64,000 nt of DNA from an uncultured Parabacteroides sp. (GCA_949287365.1 CASEGC010000087.1:1-64000); one strand, 5' to 3'; shown: positions 1 through 11,885, counted from the stretch's first letter. Notes: generated by a model not told the origin, from the sequence alone. Translations and numbers: made by a program.

Positions 1-1336
1 GTGATGTCGCCACGGTTTTCTCCCACTATACCGCCAGCATACCAGTAGTTACTTATTGAGCTTTTTACGTTGCCCGTTACCGAGCAATTCTCAATGGAGC
101 CATAATTCAGTCCTGCCACGGCACCCATTATTGTTTGGCCATGTATTTCTACATCAACCAACGTTAGGTTCTTCACCGTGCCGCCTTCGGTGATGGTGGC
201 GAACAGTCCGAGGTTTCTCTCATCCGTTGTTTCTGTCGGCTGGTTGATGGTCAGCCCCGTGATGGTCTTTCCGCCACCGTCAAAGGTGCCTGTATAACCT
301 TGTATTGGAGTCCACTCTTTGCCCCTGAGGTCGATGTCAGCGGCGAGGGTGCAGTTCAGTGACGCATTGTTTTTTACTTCATCTGCCCATACTCTTAGTC
401 CGTCTGCGTTGTACACACTGTAGGAGCTACCACCGTTTTCTATGATATAATCTATATGTAAGGGAACCTCGAAGCTACCGCCATCAATATAGAAAGTAAC
501 CGTGCCTTTATCATAGTCCACTTTCGGTGGATTGGTGAAGAAGCTGTCGCCGTCATCTCCTGCGCTACCATCATTCCCGTCCTTACCGCTGACGCGATAC
601 CAGGTCTTGCCGCCGTCTACGCTGAGGTACCAGGCATCATCTACCGCCGTGTCGTCATCAGCTATCGTGCCTGTCACATCCTTGCCCAACTTGATTTGGG
701 GCGTAGGGGCGTTATTGCCCGGCTTGCCTTGCGGACCGGTGGGTCCGGTGGCACCATCTTCACCGTCTTCTCCGTCCTCTCCATCTTGTCCGTCCTTGCC
801 GTCCTCACCATTGGCGCGGATGGGGTTGCCGTCGGCATCACGCATCAGCTCGCCGTTCAGCGTCCAATACCAGTCGCCCGCGTCATCTTGGGTAAGACCG
901 ATTTGAGGCATGTCGCCCGCTTCACCCTTCTCGCCGTTGTAGATGGTAATGGGGTCGCTATTCAGGAAGGAGATGGTGTAACCCACCGTATCCTCGCCCA
1001 TCAGCACGGGGGTGACGGCGGTTATCATATCGTTTGTAGTAAGCAACTCTTGTAAAGCGGCGATGTTGTTGTTGGTCTCCTTCTGCCATTGTTCGAGAGC
1101 GGCTACGCGCTCCTCCAGACCGTTCACCGCCTCCCAGAGGGCGGAGTCGTCATAATCGTCGCACGCCGTGGCGAGGCATAACGCCGCGCCTACCAATACG
1201 GCACCCATACAGCGGCGGGAAGCCGTCAGTATGTTATCGAATGTTAACGGGGGGGGTAAAATGGAGGAGGCCCGCCCGCCGGGCGAACGTCCTTGCCTCC
1301 GCTCAGGGAGGCGCTTACTTTCTTACGCTTATACAT
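1..1336 (-). CDS. Surface lipoprotein with DUF4988-like N-terminus and GLUG-type repeats; 3' end outside window; frame broken at a G8 tract
   Basis: The minus strand reads without stops from the ATG at 1208 to the window edge. It encodes a hydrophobic stretch ending in a lipobox-like CLATAC, a short coiled coil (LEERVAALEQWQKE), a collagen-like Gly-rich stretch (GPTGPQGKPGNN with D/E-G repeats), two domains of the type after DUF4988/PL29 N-terminal regions, and a GLUG-like segment (GGIVGENRGDIT). An upstream ATG at 1336 opens MYKRKKVSASLSGGKDVRP but hits TAA just after a run of eight C (plus-strand G, 1249-1256). One more C would join the two frames and supply the RR that precedes the hydrophobic stretch. 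The gene starts 37 bp after dapA, so it may be co-transcribed. Likely an exported adhesin-like or glycan-related surface protein; the function is unknown. The true start (1336 with slippage, or 1208) is unresolved. Confidence 0.7.
1249..1256. repeat. G8/C8 homopolymer at the 5' end of the lipoprotein gene
   Basis: Eight consecutive G on the plus strand (C on the coding strand). With eight bases the ORF from 1336 ends at once; nine (or six) would fuse it in frame to the lipoprotein ORF. This is the layout expected of a slipped-strand phase-variation switch. A sequencing or assembly error in the homopolymer would look identical. Confidence 0.75.
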
Positions 1337-1373
1337 AATTATCGTTTGTTTATTGACGGTAGAATATCTTATC

Positions 1374-2267
1374 CTAACACTTTATGCTCAATTGCCTGAG
1401 CACGTCACGTATTTTCTCGTAGGTGACGATGCGTGTAGGGACCAAGGGTAAACGCAACTTGTTCTCTATAAATCCCATCATGCTCAGCATACTTTTCACG
1501 CCCGCCGGATTGCCATCCACGAACAACAGGCTGAACAGCTCCGTGAAGCTATGATGAATCGTACGCGCGCTATCGTAATCGCCCGCCAACGCCAAGCGGA
1601 CCATGCGGCTGAACTCCCTCGGGAAGGCGTTCCCTATCACCGATATCACGCCTACGGCACCCAAGGTCATCAGGGGGAAAGTCACGCCATCGTCTCCGGA
1701 AATGACATTGAAACGCGCCGGCTTGTTCTTGATGATGTCATCCATTTGCGTGATATTGCCGGAAGCCTCCTTTACCGCGATTACGTTATCGAACTCGCGG
1801 GCGATGCGTAAGGTCGTCTCAGCCGTCATGTTCACGCCCGTACGCCCCGGAACGTTATACAATACGATGGGAAGTCTCGTGGCACCGGCTATCGCCTTGT
1901 AATGCTGATAGATGCCCTCTTGCGAAGGTTTGTTATAGTATGGGACGACCGACAGCACGGCGTCGATACCGTCAAAATCGCCCGTCCTCAATTGCTCGAC
2001 CACGTTGCGAGTACAATTGCCGCCCACGCCCAACACGATGGGGACACGTCCTCGTACACGGGTCACCACCAGTTTTATGATGTTCCTCTTCTCTTCCTCC
2101 GTCAGCGTAGGAGTCTCCGCCGTTGTCCCCAGCACGACCAGATAATCCGTTCCATTCTGTACCTGATAATCCACCAGTTTACCCAACGCCTCGTAATCCA
2201 CGCTTTCATCTTCCTTGAACGGCGTAATCAACGCCACGCCCATTCCTTTTAAATTTATGTCTGCCAT
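1374..2267 (-). CDS. dapA: 4-hydroxy-tetrahydrodipicolinate synthase
   Basis: Condenses pyruvate with aspartate semialdehyde in the diaminopimelate/lysine pathway; cytosolic TIM-barrel lyase. At 297 residues it has the family length. The Schiff-base lysine is K166 in IAVKEASGN, the catalytic tyrosine is Y137 in VLYNVPGRTG, and the GTTAETPTL substrate loop is near residue 47. It lies downstream of ligA and the DUF6913 gene on the same strand, but a TATTTTTG -7 box at 2301-2308 gives it its own promoter. Diaminopimelate is also needed for peptidoglycan, so the gene is probably essential. Confidence 0.97.
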   Translation of the reverse strand: MADINLKGMGVALITPFKEDESVDYEALGKLVDYQVQNGTDYLVVLGTTAETPTLTEEEKRNIIKLVVTRVRGRVPIVLGVGGNCTRNVVEQLRTGDFDGIDAVLSVVPYYNKPSQEGIYQHYKAIAGATRLPIVLYNVPGRTGVNMTAETTLRIAREFDNVIAVKEASGNITQMDDIIKNKPARFNVISGDDGVTFPLMTLGAVGVISVIGNAFPREFSRMVRLALAGDYDSARTIHHSFTELFSLLFVDGNPAGVKSMLSMMGFIENKLRLPLVPTRIVTYEKIRDVLRQLSIKC

Positions 2268-2300
2268 GAGGGAATTATGTCTTTTTTGTTATTAGCTCCG

Positions 2301-2308
2301 CAAAAATA
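2301..2308 (-). promoter_or_regulatory. dapA promoter, -7 box TATTTTTG
   Basis: Matches the Bacteroidetes primary-sigma -7 consensus TAnnTTTG. It lies about 33 bp upstream of the dapA ATG, which leaves a short leader. No clear -33 TTTG is visible. Confidence 0.55.
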
Positions 2309-2319
2309 AAGAAATTATA

Positions 2320-2853
2320 TCACTTAAAGCGGATAGAACGCAAATAAAATAGTATCCGCTCGAATAAATAGCAGGCGTCCTCCCTCTCTGTTATCGCCAG
2401 ACTGACATCATACCCCTCCTCCATCTCCGGATATTTGAGACCGACCTTGAAACGCCCTGGATGCCGCGCCGCTATATAACACATGACAGGATTCCGGGAA
2501 ACGTTAATCAGGATATCCGCCTCGATACCGGATATCCGCTCCAAAATATCTTTTCGGGGAATCCCCCATAGGTTTAAGTCGCTATCCGCATATACGGGAA
2601 TATCGCGGTCGGCTGAGGATAGGGTTCCGTTTCCCCTTTTGCCATGAATAAAGAGGCAAAAGAGGACCTCCTTATTCTCTCCTCGCGAAGAAGTCAGGCA
2701 TTCCGTTATCGCGTCCCGGTCTTCCACGTCACACAAGACCAATAACGAGCGCGCCTCACCCCATGAGACCGGATGCGGGGAACGTACGGTATCTCTTCCC
2801 ATCAACTTCCGAATCCTCTTCTTAAGAAAATAGTCCGTCAACATACGACACAC
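2320..2853 (-). CDS. DUF6913 family protein
   Basis: 177 residues, or 174 if it starts at the second methionine (MLTDYF). A basic N-terminal helix (FLKKRIRKLMGRD) is followed by an alpha/beta fold with alternating hydrophobic strands (ARSLLVLCDV, EVLFCLFI, ADILINVS). I recognise the sequence as the Bacteroidales DUF6913 family; no enzymatic motif is apparent. No signal peptide or membrane segment, so probably cytosolic. It sits 37 bp after ligA and 52 bp before dapA, all on the same strand, suggesting read-through from ligA. Function unknown. Confidence 0.7.
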   Translation of the reverse strand: MCRMLTDYFLKKRIRKLMGRDTVRSPHPVSWGEARSLLVLCDVEDRDAITECLTSSRGENKEVLFCLFIHGKRGNGTLSSADRDIPVYADSDLNLWGIPRKDILERISGIEADILINVSRNPVMCYIAARHPGRFKVGLKYPEMEEGYDVSLAITEREDACYLFERILFYLRSIRFK

Positions 2854-2890
2854 GAATCTGTTTTTAAATCAAAAGCGACGTGCGAGATAG

Positions 2891-4894
<2,004 letters not shown>

Positions 4895-4898
4895 TCAT

Positions 4899-5885
4899 TC
4901 AATAAATTAACTCCACGTTATCTATCCAGAACGTATTGCCAGGCGAGCCGATATAAGCCCCGCCGTGGCTGGAGGTGAATTGCAATACCATGTGTGTCGG
5001 CGTGTCGTCGGGTTCCGCCCAGTCTACCTCTTGGATAGGTACGCTCTCGCCCCGGCTATTCGTCGTATAACGTTCCTCCACCTGTATGCGCATGTAGTCC
5101 TCGTACTCCGGCCGTGAGGTGATGTCGCCATACAATACCGGGTAAGTGGCGTCGTTCACCCAATCGGGGGTCGATTCCGTATAGCGTCGCACCATCGTGC
5201 CCACCCGTTTGGAATAGACGTTACCCTCCTTGTCCTCCCACCGTTTCTGGAGCAGGAGAATCACCGCCAAGGAGTCCTGCCCGGGCACCACGCTCTTCCG
5301 GCTGAAGCCGGTGCTACGCACGCGGTTCTTCTCCGGAGCCGCCTTCACCTTGTAATCAAACCGGATGGCTTTCGGCCTTTTCGTGAAGGGAATCCCCGAG
5401 CAGAGCATCGCCTGCGGGTTCTTCGTCCCCCGTATCGGCTCGTGTATCTCGCCAAGGAAGAAAGAGCCGGCGGCTATCACCTCGATATCCACGATGCCCA
5501 GCACCTTCACGCTCTCGTAGCGGGTCTCCAGCCGGGCGCACATACCGTCTCCTCTCCGCTCCGGAAAGACGGAGGTGTTGGTCTTCACGATGCCGGCCAC
5601 CTTCGCCATCACGTTGGAGGTACGCCACGGCGAGCCTCCCTTGTTCTCGAAAGCGATGTTCCCCACGATCGTGTCCGATGGCCCCGGCTCATAAAGCAAC
5701 TTCGTCTGCCCGCCGATGATTCCGGACTCGTGTATCTCGCGCACCACCCAGTGGTCCATGTCGCCATAAAGGAAAGACTCCACGCGCTCCGGTTCCTTCT
5801 CCTCCCCCTTGGCGCACAGGGCGGCGAACGGGGCGAACGCCACCACCATCCACAGTCCTATCTTGTACCTAAACATCCTTTTCAT
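4899..5885 (-). CDS. Exported PCMD-domain protein (putative carbohydrate-metabolism domain)
   Basis: 328 residues with a signal peptide (MKRMFRYKIGLWMVVAFAPF, cleavage probably after ALCA). The rest resembles the PCMD family common in Bacteroidales, a beta-sandwich domain ending in the typical FWIDNVELIY. The family is often found near glycan-use genes, but the activity is unproven. It follows the sulfotransferase on the same strand after a 241-bp gap filled by a 23-bp repeat array, so a link to the sulfonation operon is possible but weak. Start chosen for the signal peptide. Confidence 0.7.
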   Translation of the reverse strand: MKRMFRYKIGLWMVVAFAPFAALCAKGEEKEPERVESFLYGDMDHWVVREIHESGIIGGQTKLLYEPGPSDTIVGNIAFENKGGSPWRTSNVMAKVAGIVKTNTSVFPERRGDGMCARLETRYESVKVLGIVDIEVIAAGSFFLGEIHEPIRGTKNPQAMLCSGIPFTKRPKAIRFDYKVKAAPEKNRVRSTGFSRKSVVPGQDSLAVILLLQKRWEDKEGNVYSKRVGTMVRRYTESTPDWVNDATYPVLYGDITSRPEYEDYMRIQVEERYTTNSRGESVPIQEVDWAEPDDTPTHMVLQFTSSHGGAYIGSPGNTFWIDNVELIY

Positions 5886-5973
5886 ACCTATCTAATTAAC
5901 TTACAAGTATTTAATATCCCTCAGCCGTTCATCGGAAAGCCTCCGGAATGTCCGGTACGCCCTACCCCGTTCC

Positions 5974-6110
5974 TTCACCATGGTCTACCCGCGAGGTTCA
6001 CTACACTCTACCTGCCGGGTTCAGTGCACTCTACCCTGCCTGTTCACTACACTCTCCTCGCGGGGTTCGGTGCACTCTCCCCGAGGGGTTCGGCGCACCG
6101 AGGTTTTCGG
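5974..6110. repeat. Six-unit 23-bp tandem array (CT/GT-rich)
   Basis: TTCAC/GTTCA-type anchors recur at exact 23-bp steps: TTCAC at 5974 and 5997, then GTTCA or GTTCG at 6019, 6042, 6065 and 6088 (5996 being the first GTTCA). Units share the pattern GGTTCAGTGCACTCTACC, whose core AGTGCACT is a perfect palindrome; the variants are CTACACT, GGTGCACT and GGCGCACC. The array fills most of the gap between the sulfotransferase stop and the PCMD start. There are no spacers, so it is not CRISPR. Confidence 0.8.
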
Positions 6111-6126
6111 GGGGGAGGCGTTCCCG

Positions 6127-7230
6127 TCAGAGGGTATAGCCCCATTCTTTCAAGGCCATGCCCCAGTTCTCCTCCACGATGCGGATCGTCCGGTCCTCGT
6201 ACTTATACTGGTTCTTCTTGTATCCCTTCTTCTTGCCCAGATATTTCTCTATGTCCGCCTTGGCTTCCCCGAAACCGGGCAGGTCCAACGCCTGGTAGAT
6301 ATGCTCCGTCATGGCGAAAGCGTCCTTCTCGAAGTCCTCGAACTTCACCTCTATCAGGTTCCCTTTTGGAATCAGATGTTTCTCCTCCTCATATTTGTAG
6401 AAGAGGCGTTTATAGGCCTCAAGGAAATTCGCCTCGATTTGCTCGTCCGTGATGTCCTGCAAGCGCAAGGGTTGTATCGTGTGCGTGAAGAAATTGCGTG
6501 TGCTCTCGAACACGGTGTAGGGATTTCGCGTCAGGTAGATGAACTTGGCGTTCGGGAACATCTCCACGAGCGTCCTCACTCGCCCCGTGTGCGGCGGATT
6601 CTTGCTCAGGTACTGCGTGCCGCCCGTGTTCCAGAGGGAGACCTTGATGAGGCGCAGGAAGGTGTCCTTGAACACTTGCCGCTCTTCCTCCGAGATGCCG
6701 TCGAACAGAAGGTAGCGGTCGCGGTACTCCGCCCAGCGCTTCGGGAAGAACCAGAAGTTATAATAGGTGTAGGGCATCATGTTGGACAAGGCGAACTCCT
6801 CCTCCTGCGGCAGGTCCACCTTCAGCTCCATGTTGTCGGCCGGACGCTTGTCGGGCATCAGGAACGCCATGTTCTTCTTGAAGAAAGGTTGCCCCCATAG
6901 CATCAGATGCGGGAAAACGGTCTGGTAAGTGGTCGTATAACCGAAGTGCTTGTCGCAGGCGAAGACGTTGTGCACGAAGGTCGTGCCGCTCCGCCAATGC
7001 CCCAAGATGAAGAGCGGGTCCATCTCCAACGGCTTGTCCGCCAGTTTCCCGTACCGGCTGTCTTCCAAGGGTTTCAGCAAGCTCAGCAACCGGCATACGG
7101 CGGTCGTGAGGCAATACTTCCCCTTAAACCCTTTGTCTATCGTCTGACCGGCCGTAATCTTCCTATACGTCTTCCAGTCCGCCCCGACCAGCGTGTTAAT
7201 CGGTAACTTATCGAACTCTATCAATCCCAT
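6127..7230 (-). CDS. PAPS-dependent sulfotransferase (Sulfotransfer_3 type)
   Basis: Transfers sulfonate from PAPS to an acceptor hydroxyl. The 367-residue protein carries the 5'-phosphosulfate-binding loop at 77-85 (GHWRSGTTF) and a 3'-phosphate-binding segment near 235-255 (FIYLTRNPYTVFESTRNFF). No signal peptide, so cytosolic. It is the last gene of an operon that supplies sulfate and makes PAPS: SLC13, cysC, cysD, cysN, then this gene 8 bp after cysN. The arrangement matches the Bacteroides thetaiotaomicron locus whose sulfotransferase (BT0416) is reported to sulfonate cholesterol and other sterols. A steroid or bile-acid-type acceptor is therefore a reasonable inference here; a lipid or glycan acceptor is not excluded. 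Confidence 0.85.
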   Translation of the reverse strand: MGLIEFDKLPINTLVGADWKTYRKITAGQTIDKGFKGKYCLTTAVCRLLSLLKPLEDSRYGKLADKPLEMDPLFILGHWRSGTTFVHNVFACDKHFGYTTTYQTVFPHLMLWGQPFFKKNMAFLMPDKRPADNMELKVDLPQEEEFALSNMMPYTYYNFWFFPKRWAEYRDRYLLFDGISEEERQVFKDTFLRLIKVSLWNTGGTQYLSKNPPHTGRVRTLVEMFPNAKFIYLTRNPYTVFESTRNFFTHTIQPLRLQDITDEQIEANFLEAYKRLFYKYEEEKHLIPKGNLIEVKFEDFEKDAFAMTEHIYQALDLPGFGEAKADIEKYLGKKKGYKKNQYKYEDRTIRIVEENWGMALKEWGYTL

Positions 7231-7238
7231 ATTCCATA

Positions 7239-8714
7239 TTATTTATCTGTCACACATCTCACGGGCAAGCCCAATTTCCCTAATTCCTCGCAAATCTTGC
7301 GTATCGCCTCATAATGTTCCTCCCCGATACCCAGTTTCGGGAGATTGAGTACCGCCAAAGCCTCCTCGATAATCATGTCCTTGACATCCACCCGGTCGAT
7401 AATCATGCCCACCGCCGAGGTGTTGTTCGTTATCGGGTCGATCAGGATGAAGGCGCCGGTCTGCTTGTTTTTCATATAAGGGTCGAAGAACAACTCTTTC
7501 CCGGTGGTGAATACCACACGGGCGATCTCGTTCAGTTTCATGGGCAAATCCTCCTTGGCCAACCGACCGTTATCCACAGAGAGCTGTTCCATCGTGTTCA
7601 CGTTCACCTTATAACGGATACTATCCACCCGAGCGCGTGTCGTGTTGGTGGTTTGCTTGATATAGAACTGCTTGTCCATGTTCATTGGTTCCTCGTCCAT
7701 CCAGACCAACATCGCCTCGAAGTTTCGGTCTTGTATGGGCAGGTTGTCCGGATGCACCAACATCTCGCCCCGCGAGATATCGATCTCATCTTCCAAGGTT
7801 ATCGTGACACATTGTGGCGGGAACGCGTACTCCAATTCCCCGTCATACGTGACAATGCTCTTCACCTTCGAGGTCTTTCCAGAGGGCAAGGCCATCACCG
7901 TATCTCCCTTATGTACAACCCCGCTGGCCACCTTCCCGCAAAATCCCCTGAAATTCTGGTTGGGACGTAGAACGTATTGCACTGGATAACGGAAGTCCTC
8001 GTAGTTCCTGTCCAAATCGATGGGCACGGTCTCAAGGAAACTCAACAAGGCAGGCCCCTCATACCACGGCGTACGTTCGCTTTTCTCCACCACGTTGTCT
8101 CCATCCAAGGCGGATAGAGGGATGCAAGTAATATCCGGAATGTTCAAGGGCGCCACGAAGCGTTTATAATCCGCCACGATCTTATCGAAGATATCTTTAT
8201 CGAAATCCACGAGATCCATCTTGTTTACGGCCAAAACGATGTGCTTGATACCTAACAAAGAGACCAAATAGGTATGACGACGGGTTTGGGTAATCACACC
8301 CGCTCTCGCGTCGACCAATATAATCGCCAAGTTAGCCGTGGAACCTCCCGTAATCATGTTACGTGTATATTGCTCATGTCCGGGCGTATCTGCGATAATG
8401 AACTTCCGGTTGTTCGTGCTGAAATAACGATAAGCCACATCGATCGTGATACCTTGCTCACGCTCGGCCTTCAAGCCATCCAACAATAAGGCATAGTCGA
8501 TATGCTCGCCAGCGTTTCCCATGCGTTTGCTGTCCCGTTCCAATGCGTCCAACTGGTCCTCGTATATTTTCTTGCTATCGAAAAGCAAACGCCCAATCAA
8601 TGTCGACTTTCCATCATCCACCGAGCCTGCGGTTAAAAAACGCAACAAATCCTTTTGCTCATCTTTATCCAGAAACTCTTTTATGCTCAATTTCGTATCT
8701 TTCATCTTGTACAT
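7239..8714 (-). CDS. cysN: Sulfate adenylyltransferase large (GTPase) subunit
   Basis: Couples GTP hydrolysis to adenylyl sulfate synthesis with CysD. The 491 residues hold an EF-Tu-like GTPase domain, with P-loop at 30-37 (GSVDDGKS), DTPGHEQY switch II and NKMD, followed by two beta-barrel domains. It ends without an APS-kinase extension, in line with a separate cysC upstream. It begins 9 bp after cysD stops. The initiator could also be M4 (MKDTKLS). Confidence 0.96.
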   Translation of the reverse strand: MYKMKDTKLSIKEFLDKDEQKDLLRFLTAGSVDDGKSTLIGRLLFDSKKIYEDQLDALERDSKRMGNAGEHIDYALLLDGLKAEREQGITIDVAYRYFSTNNRKFIIADTPGHEQYTRNMITGGSTANLAIILVDARAGVITQTRRHTYLVSLLGIKHIVLAVNKMDLVDFDKDIFDKIVADYKRFVAPLNIPDITCIPLSALDGDNVVEKSERTPWYEGPALLSFLETVPIDLDRNYEDFRYPVQYVLRPNQNFRGFCGKVASGVVHKGDTVMALPSGKTSKVKSIVTYDGELEYAFPPQCVTITLEDEIDISRGEMLVHPDNLPIQDRNFEAMLVWMDEEPMNMDKQFYIKQTTNTTRARVDSIRYKVNVNTMEQLSVDNGRLAKEDLPMKLNEIARVVFTTGKELFFDPYMKNKQTGAFILIDPITNNTSAVGMIIDRVDVKDMIIEEALAVLNLPKLGIGEEHYEAIRKICEELGKLGLPVRCVTDK

Positions 8715-8723
8715 CTTCCTTCG

Positions 8724-9632
8724 TTAAAAATAGCCTTCCCGTTTCTTTTGTTCCATGCTGGAATCTTGGTCAAAATCAATCACACGCGTCGTACGTTCGC
8801 TTTTCTTCGTGGTCATCATCTCCTCCACGATTTTCTCTCTCGTGTCCGCGTCACTCTCCACGGCACCGGTCAACGGCCAACACCCTAACGTACGGAAACG
8901 CACCTTACGCATCCGTATCTTGTCACGATATTGTTCCGGCAAACGGTCATCGTCCGCCATGATCAGGTTTCCGTCAATCTCCACGATCGGCCGTTCTTTC
9001 GCGAAGTACAAAGGAACGATAGGTATGTTCTCCAATCGAATATATTGCCAGATATCCAATTCGGTCCAATTAGACAAAGGGAAGACGCGGATGCTTTCTC
9101 CCTTATGTATGCGGGCATTGTAAATGTCCCACAATTCCGGACGCTGGTTTTTCGGGTCCCATTGATGGAACTTATCCCGGAAAGAGAAAATGCGCTCTTT
9201 CGCCCGACTCTTCTCCTCGTCGCGGCGCGCACCTCCGAAAGCGGCGTCAAACTTATACTTATCCAAGGCGTGAAGCAAGGCTTGCGTTTTCATCAAGTCC
9301 GTATGTACTTTGCTTCCGTGCGTAAAAGGTCCTACCCCCGCTCGAAAAGCTTCCATATTCGATTCTACGATTAGGTTCCAACCATATTTCTTGGCGTACG
9401 CATCACGGAAAGCTATCATCTCCTTAAATTTCCACTTCGAATCGATATGCATCAAGGGGAATGGCACTTTTCCCGGAGCGAAGGCTTTCTCCGCCAGACG
9501 CACCATCACGGAAGAATCTTTTCCGATTGAATAAAGCATCACAGGATTCTCGAACTCGGCGGCCACTTCCCGAATAATATGGATCGATTCAGCCTCCAGC
9601 TCCTGCAAATGGCTCAACTTATAATTTGGCAT
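8724..9632 (-). CDS. cysD: Sulfate adenylyltransferase small (catalytic) subunit
   Basis: Makes APS from ATP and sulfate together with CysN. Belongs to the PAPS reductase/N-type ATP pyrophosphatase fold, with the SIGKDSSVM motif near residue 36 and [13 protein letters not shown] in the middle. I place the start at 9632 ([15 protein letters not shown]), 5 bp after the cysC stop; an upstream ATG at 9710 would overlap cysC by over 70 bp and add a non-homologous 26 residues. About 302 residues, the usual family length. Confidence 0.96.
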   Translation of the reverse strand: MPNYKLSHLQELEAESIHIIREVAAEFENPVMLYSIGKDSSVMVRLAEKAFAPGKVPFPLMHIDSKWKFKEMIAFRDAYAKKYGWNLIVESNMEAFRAGVGPFTHGSKVHTDLMKTQALLHALDKYKFDAAFGGARRDEEKSRAKERIFSFRDKFHQWDPKNQRPELWDIYNARIHKGESIRVFPLSNWTELDIWQYIRLENIPIVPLYFAKERPIVEIDGNLIMADDDRLPEQYRDKIRMRKVRFRTLGCWPLTGAVESDADTREKIVEEMMTTKKSERTTRVIDFDQDSSMEQKKREGYF

Positions 9633-9637
9633 AATCT

Positions 9638-10249
9638 TTATATGTTTTTTATTCTTATTTTCGGCAATATTAAATCCAGCAACGAACTCACACAACGCTC
9701 GACATCCCAAACGGATGTATCCAAGGTCAAATCCGGTTTATGCGGGACCTCAAATGGAGCGGAAACACCCGTGAAATTTTTAATAACGCCGCTACGGGCT
9801 TTCGCGTATAGCCCCTTCACATCACGTTTTTCACATTCCTCCAAAGGCGTGCTTACGTAAACCTCCAAAAAATCATCTTTCCCGATAATGGAAGAAGCCA
9901 TTTCCCGTAACTCATCGCTCGGACTGATAAACGCCGCGATCGTAATGATTCCCGTATCGACAAACAATTTACCCACTTCCGCTATTCTCCGGATATTCTC
10001 TTTACGATCTTCCTCGGAGAAACCCAAATTGTTATTGATCCCACTACGAATATTATCTCCATCCAATATACGGCAAAGCAATCCCCGCCTATGCAACTCT
10101 CGCTCTAAGGCGATCGCTATCGTACTTTTTCCCGAGCCGCTCAGCCCCGTAAACCAGATCATAAGACCACGCTGGCCTAACAGGTTCTCTTTATCCGAGC
10201 GGCCAAGCATTCGTTCAAATATAGGATAAATATGATTCGTTTCTTCCAT
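9638..10249 (-). CDS. cysC: Adenylylsulfate kinase
   Basis: Phosphorylates APS at the 3' position to give PAPS. The 203 residues carry a Walker A motif at 35-43 (GLSGSGKST), the substrate-binding [16 protein letters not shown] region, and the FISP loop ([12 protein letters not shown]). Second gene of the sulfonation operon, 12 bp after the transporter. No PAPS reductase (cysH) or sulfite reductase lies nearby, so the PAPS made here seems directed to sulfonation rather than cysteine synthesis. Confidence 0.96.
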   Translation of the reverse strand: MEETNHIYPIFERMLGRSDKENLLGQRGLMIWFTGLSGSGKSTIAIALERELHRRGLLCRILDGDNIRSGINNNLGFSEEDRKENIRRIAEVGKLFVDTGIITIAAFISPSDELREMASSIIGKDDFLEVYVSTPLEECEKRDVKGLYAKARSGVIKNFTGVSAPFEVPHKPDLTLDTSVWDVERCVSSLLDLILPKIRIKNI

Positions 10250-10261
10250 GATGTCAACCTA

Positions 10262-11824
10262 TTAACCGACCTCGAAAGGCCATATTTGAGGAATAAGAAA
10301 TATCGATATAAGAAATACGATGATATTAAGCGGCAATCCGACTCTCACGAAATCCGTGAATTTATAATTACCGATACCCTGCACTATAAGGTTCGTCTGA
10401 TAACCGATTGGCGTGGTGAAACCCGCAGAGGCCGCTATGCAAATCACGATAAAAAAAGGAGTAGGGTCAATACCCAGTTGATTGGCGATAGACAACGCCA
10501 AGGGGAACGAAAGAGCGGCCGCGGCGTTATTCGTAATCAATTCCGTGATTACGTTTGTCACGATATACAATATCGCCAACAAGACGTAAGGACCGTAATT
10601 ATGGCTTAACCCGATGATAAAATTAGCGATCATGTCCGCCATTCCGGAGTTCGTCATCGCCTTACTTATCGCGAAAGCGCAAGCGATCGTTATCAATATA
10701 TCCCAAGATATGAATTTCGTATATTTCCGAGCGGGGAAAATATTACACCAAGCCATCACGATAGTAGTCACCGTCGCGAAGAAAAACATATCCATCTTGA
10801 TATTAGGGAAAGCTTCTCGCGTAAGGGGAAGTTCACCTATTGTAGCCCCCAATATCATCAACACGAGCAAAATCAACGTGAGAACACGTTTATTCCGATT
10901 AGATTTAGGGGAAACGTCCTTACCGTTCGCTATCATCAGGAAAAAAGAGGAATCACCCCATGTCGCGATAAAAGAATCATCCGCCATGACTACCAACGTA
11001 TCTCCTTCCGCCAATGTCACGTTTTCGATATCTCGTGTAATCAAGCTTCCGTTCTGCTTGATTTCTTTCACCTCCACCCCATACCGACGCTTGAAATCAA
11101 ACTCTTTCAAGGTCTTGTTGATACCGGGAAAACGGGCACCCAACACCACCTCCACCGGATGGTATTTCTCATCGGTTTCCAATTCTTCTTCCGAGGCATC
11201 CACATCTTTACGTTCCTCGGGCAACAAACGTTTCGAGCCAATCAGCAAATACAAAATCCCCGCGAGTGTCACCGGGATTCCGATCAAGCTTAACTCAAAC
11301 ATACTCAACCCACCATATCCAGCCTCTATCATCATGCCATGTACTACAAGGTTGGTCGATGTCCCAATCAACGTACAAAGTCCACCCAATATAGTAACAT
11401 ACGATAAAGGAATCAAGAATTTCGTGGCGGGAAGTTTGACGGATTTCGCCCAACGTTTAATAATTGGGGCGAAAATCACGACCACCGGTGTATTGTTCAA
11501 GAAAGCCGATATGAAAGCGATAGATGGCAAGATACGCAATTGCGCCTTACACACGGTAGTATGTCCTTGAGGAAGAATCCGGTTAATGATTTGCGTCAAG
11601 GCTCCCGAGTTTCGGACACCTTCGCTTACCAAAAACAATAAAGCGACAGTTATCATCCCCTTGTTACTGAATCCCTCCAGCATCTCTTTTGGCGTAATTA
11701 TACCCGCACACAAGAAAGATGCCGCCACCGTAAATAAAATCATTCCTGGCCGCATCTTATCCCATATCAACGCCACGATCATGCCGACTAAGGCCAGCAA
11801 CACAAACGCTATCTCAAAATTCAT
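10262..11824 (-). CDS. SLC13/DASS-family anion permease with RCK_C (TrkA-C) domain, probable sulfate importer
   Basis: 520 residues with about 10-12 membrane segments in two blocks, separated by a cytosolic segment near 225-290 that resembles a TrkA-C domain (FPGINKTLKEFDFKRRYGVE...LAEGDTLVVMADDS). Hallmarks of the family are the SNT-type loops FLNNTPVVV in the first half and ITNNAAAALSFP in the second. As first gene of an operon that activates sulfate to PAPS, sulfate is the likely substrate; dicarboxylate transport cannot be excluded from sequence alone. A -7 box at 11878-11885 probably drives the operon. Confidence 0.88.
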   Translation of the reverse strand: MNFEIAFVLLALVGMIVALIWDKMRPGMILFTVAASFLCAGIITPKEMLEGFSNKGMITVALLFLVSEGVRNSGALTQIINRILPQGHTTVCKAQLRILPSIAFISAFLNNTPVVVIFAPIIKRWAKSVKLPATKFLIPLSYVTILGGLCTLIGTSTNLVVHGMMIEAGYGGLSMFELSLIGIPVTLAGILYLLIGSKRLLPEERKDVDASEEELETDEKYHPVEVVLGARFPGINKTLKEFDFKRRYGVEVKEIKQNGSLITRDIENVTLAEGDTLVVMADDSFIATWGDSSFFLMIANGKDVSPKSNRNKRVLTLILLVLMILGATIGELPLTREAFPNIKMDMFFFATVTTIVMAWCNIFPARKYTKFISWDILITIACAFAISKAMTNSGMADMIANFIIGLSHNYGPYVLLAILYIVTNVITELITNNAAAALSFPLALSIANQLGIDPTPFFIVICIAASAGFTTPIGYQTNLIVQGIGNYKFTDFVRVGLPLNIIVFLISIFLIPQIWPFEVG

Positions 11825-11877
11825 GCATTTTCTTTTTTCAAATATGAGGAATGAACATCAATTCACTCACCAATGCG

Positions 11878-11885
11878 CGAAAATA
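11878..11885 (-). promoter_or_regulatory. Sulfonation operon promoter, -7 box TATTTTCG
   Basis: TAnnTTCG variant of the Bacteroidetes -7 box, about 53 bp upstream of the transporter ATG. It lies downstream of the small RNA-like unit, so operon and small RNA can be transcribed separately. Confidence 0.5.

Noticed and set aside
5442..6900. Long plus-strand ORFs opposite the PCMD and sulfotransferase genes
   Set aside because: Antisense to well-supported genes and partly built from the 23-bp repeat; composition is not protein-like.
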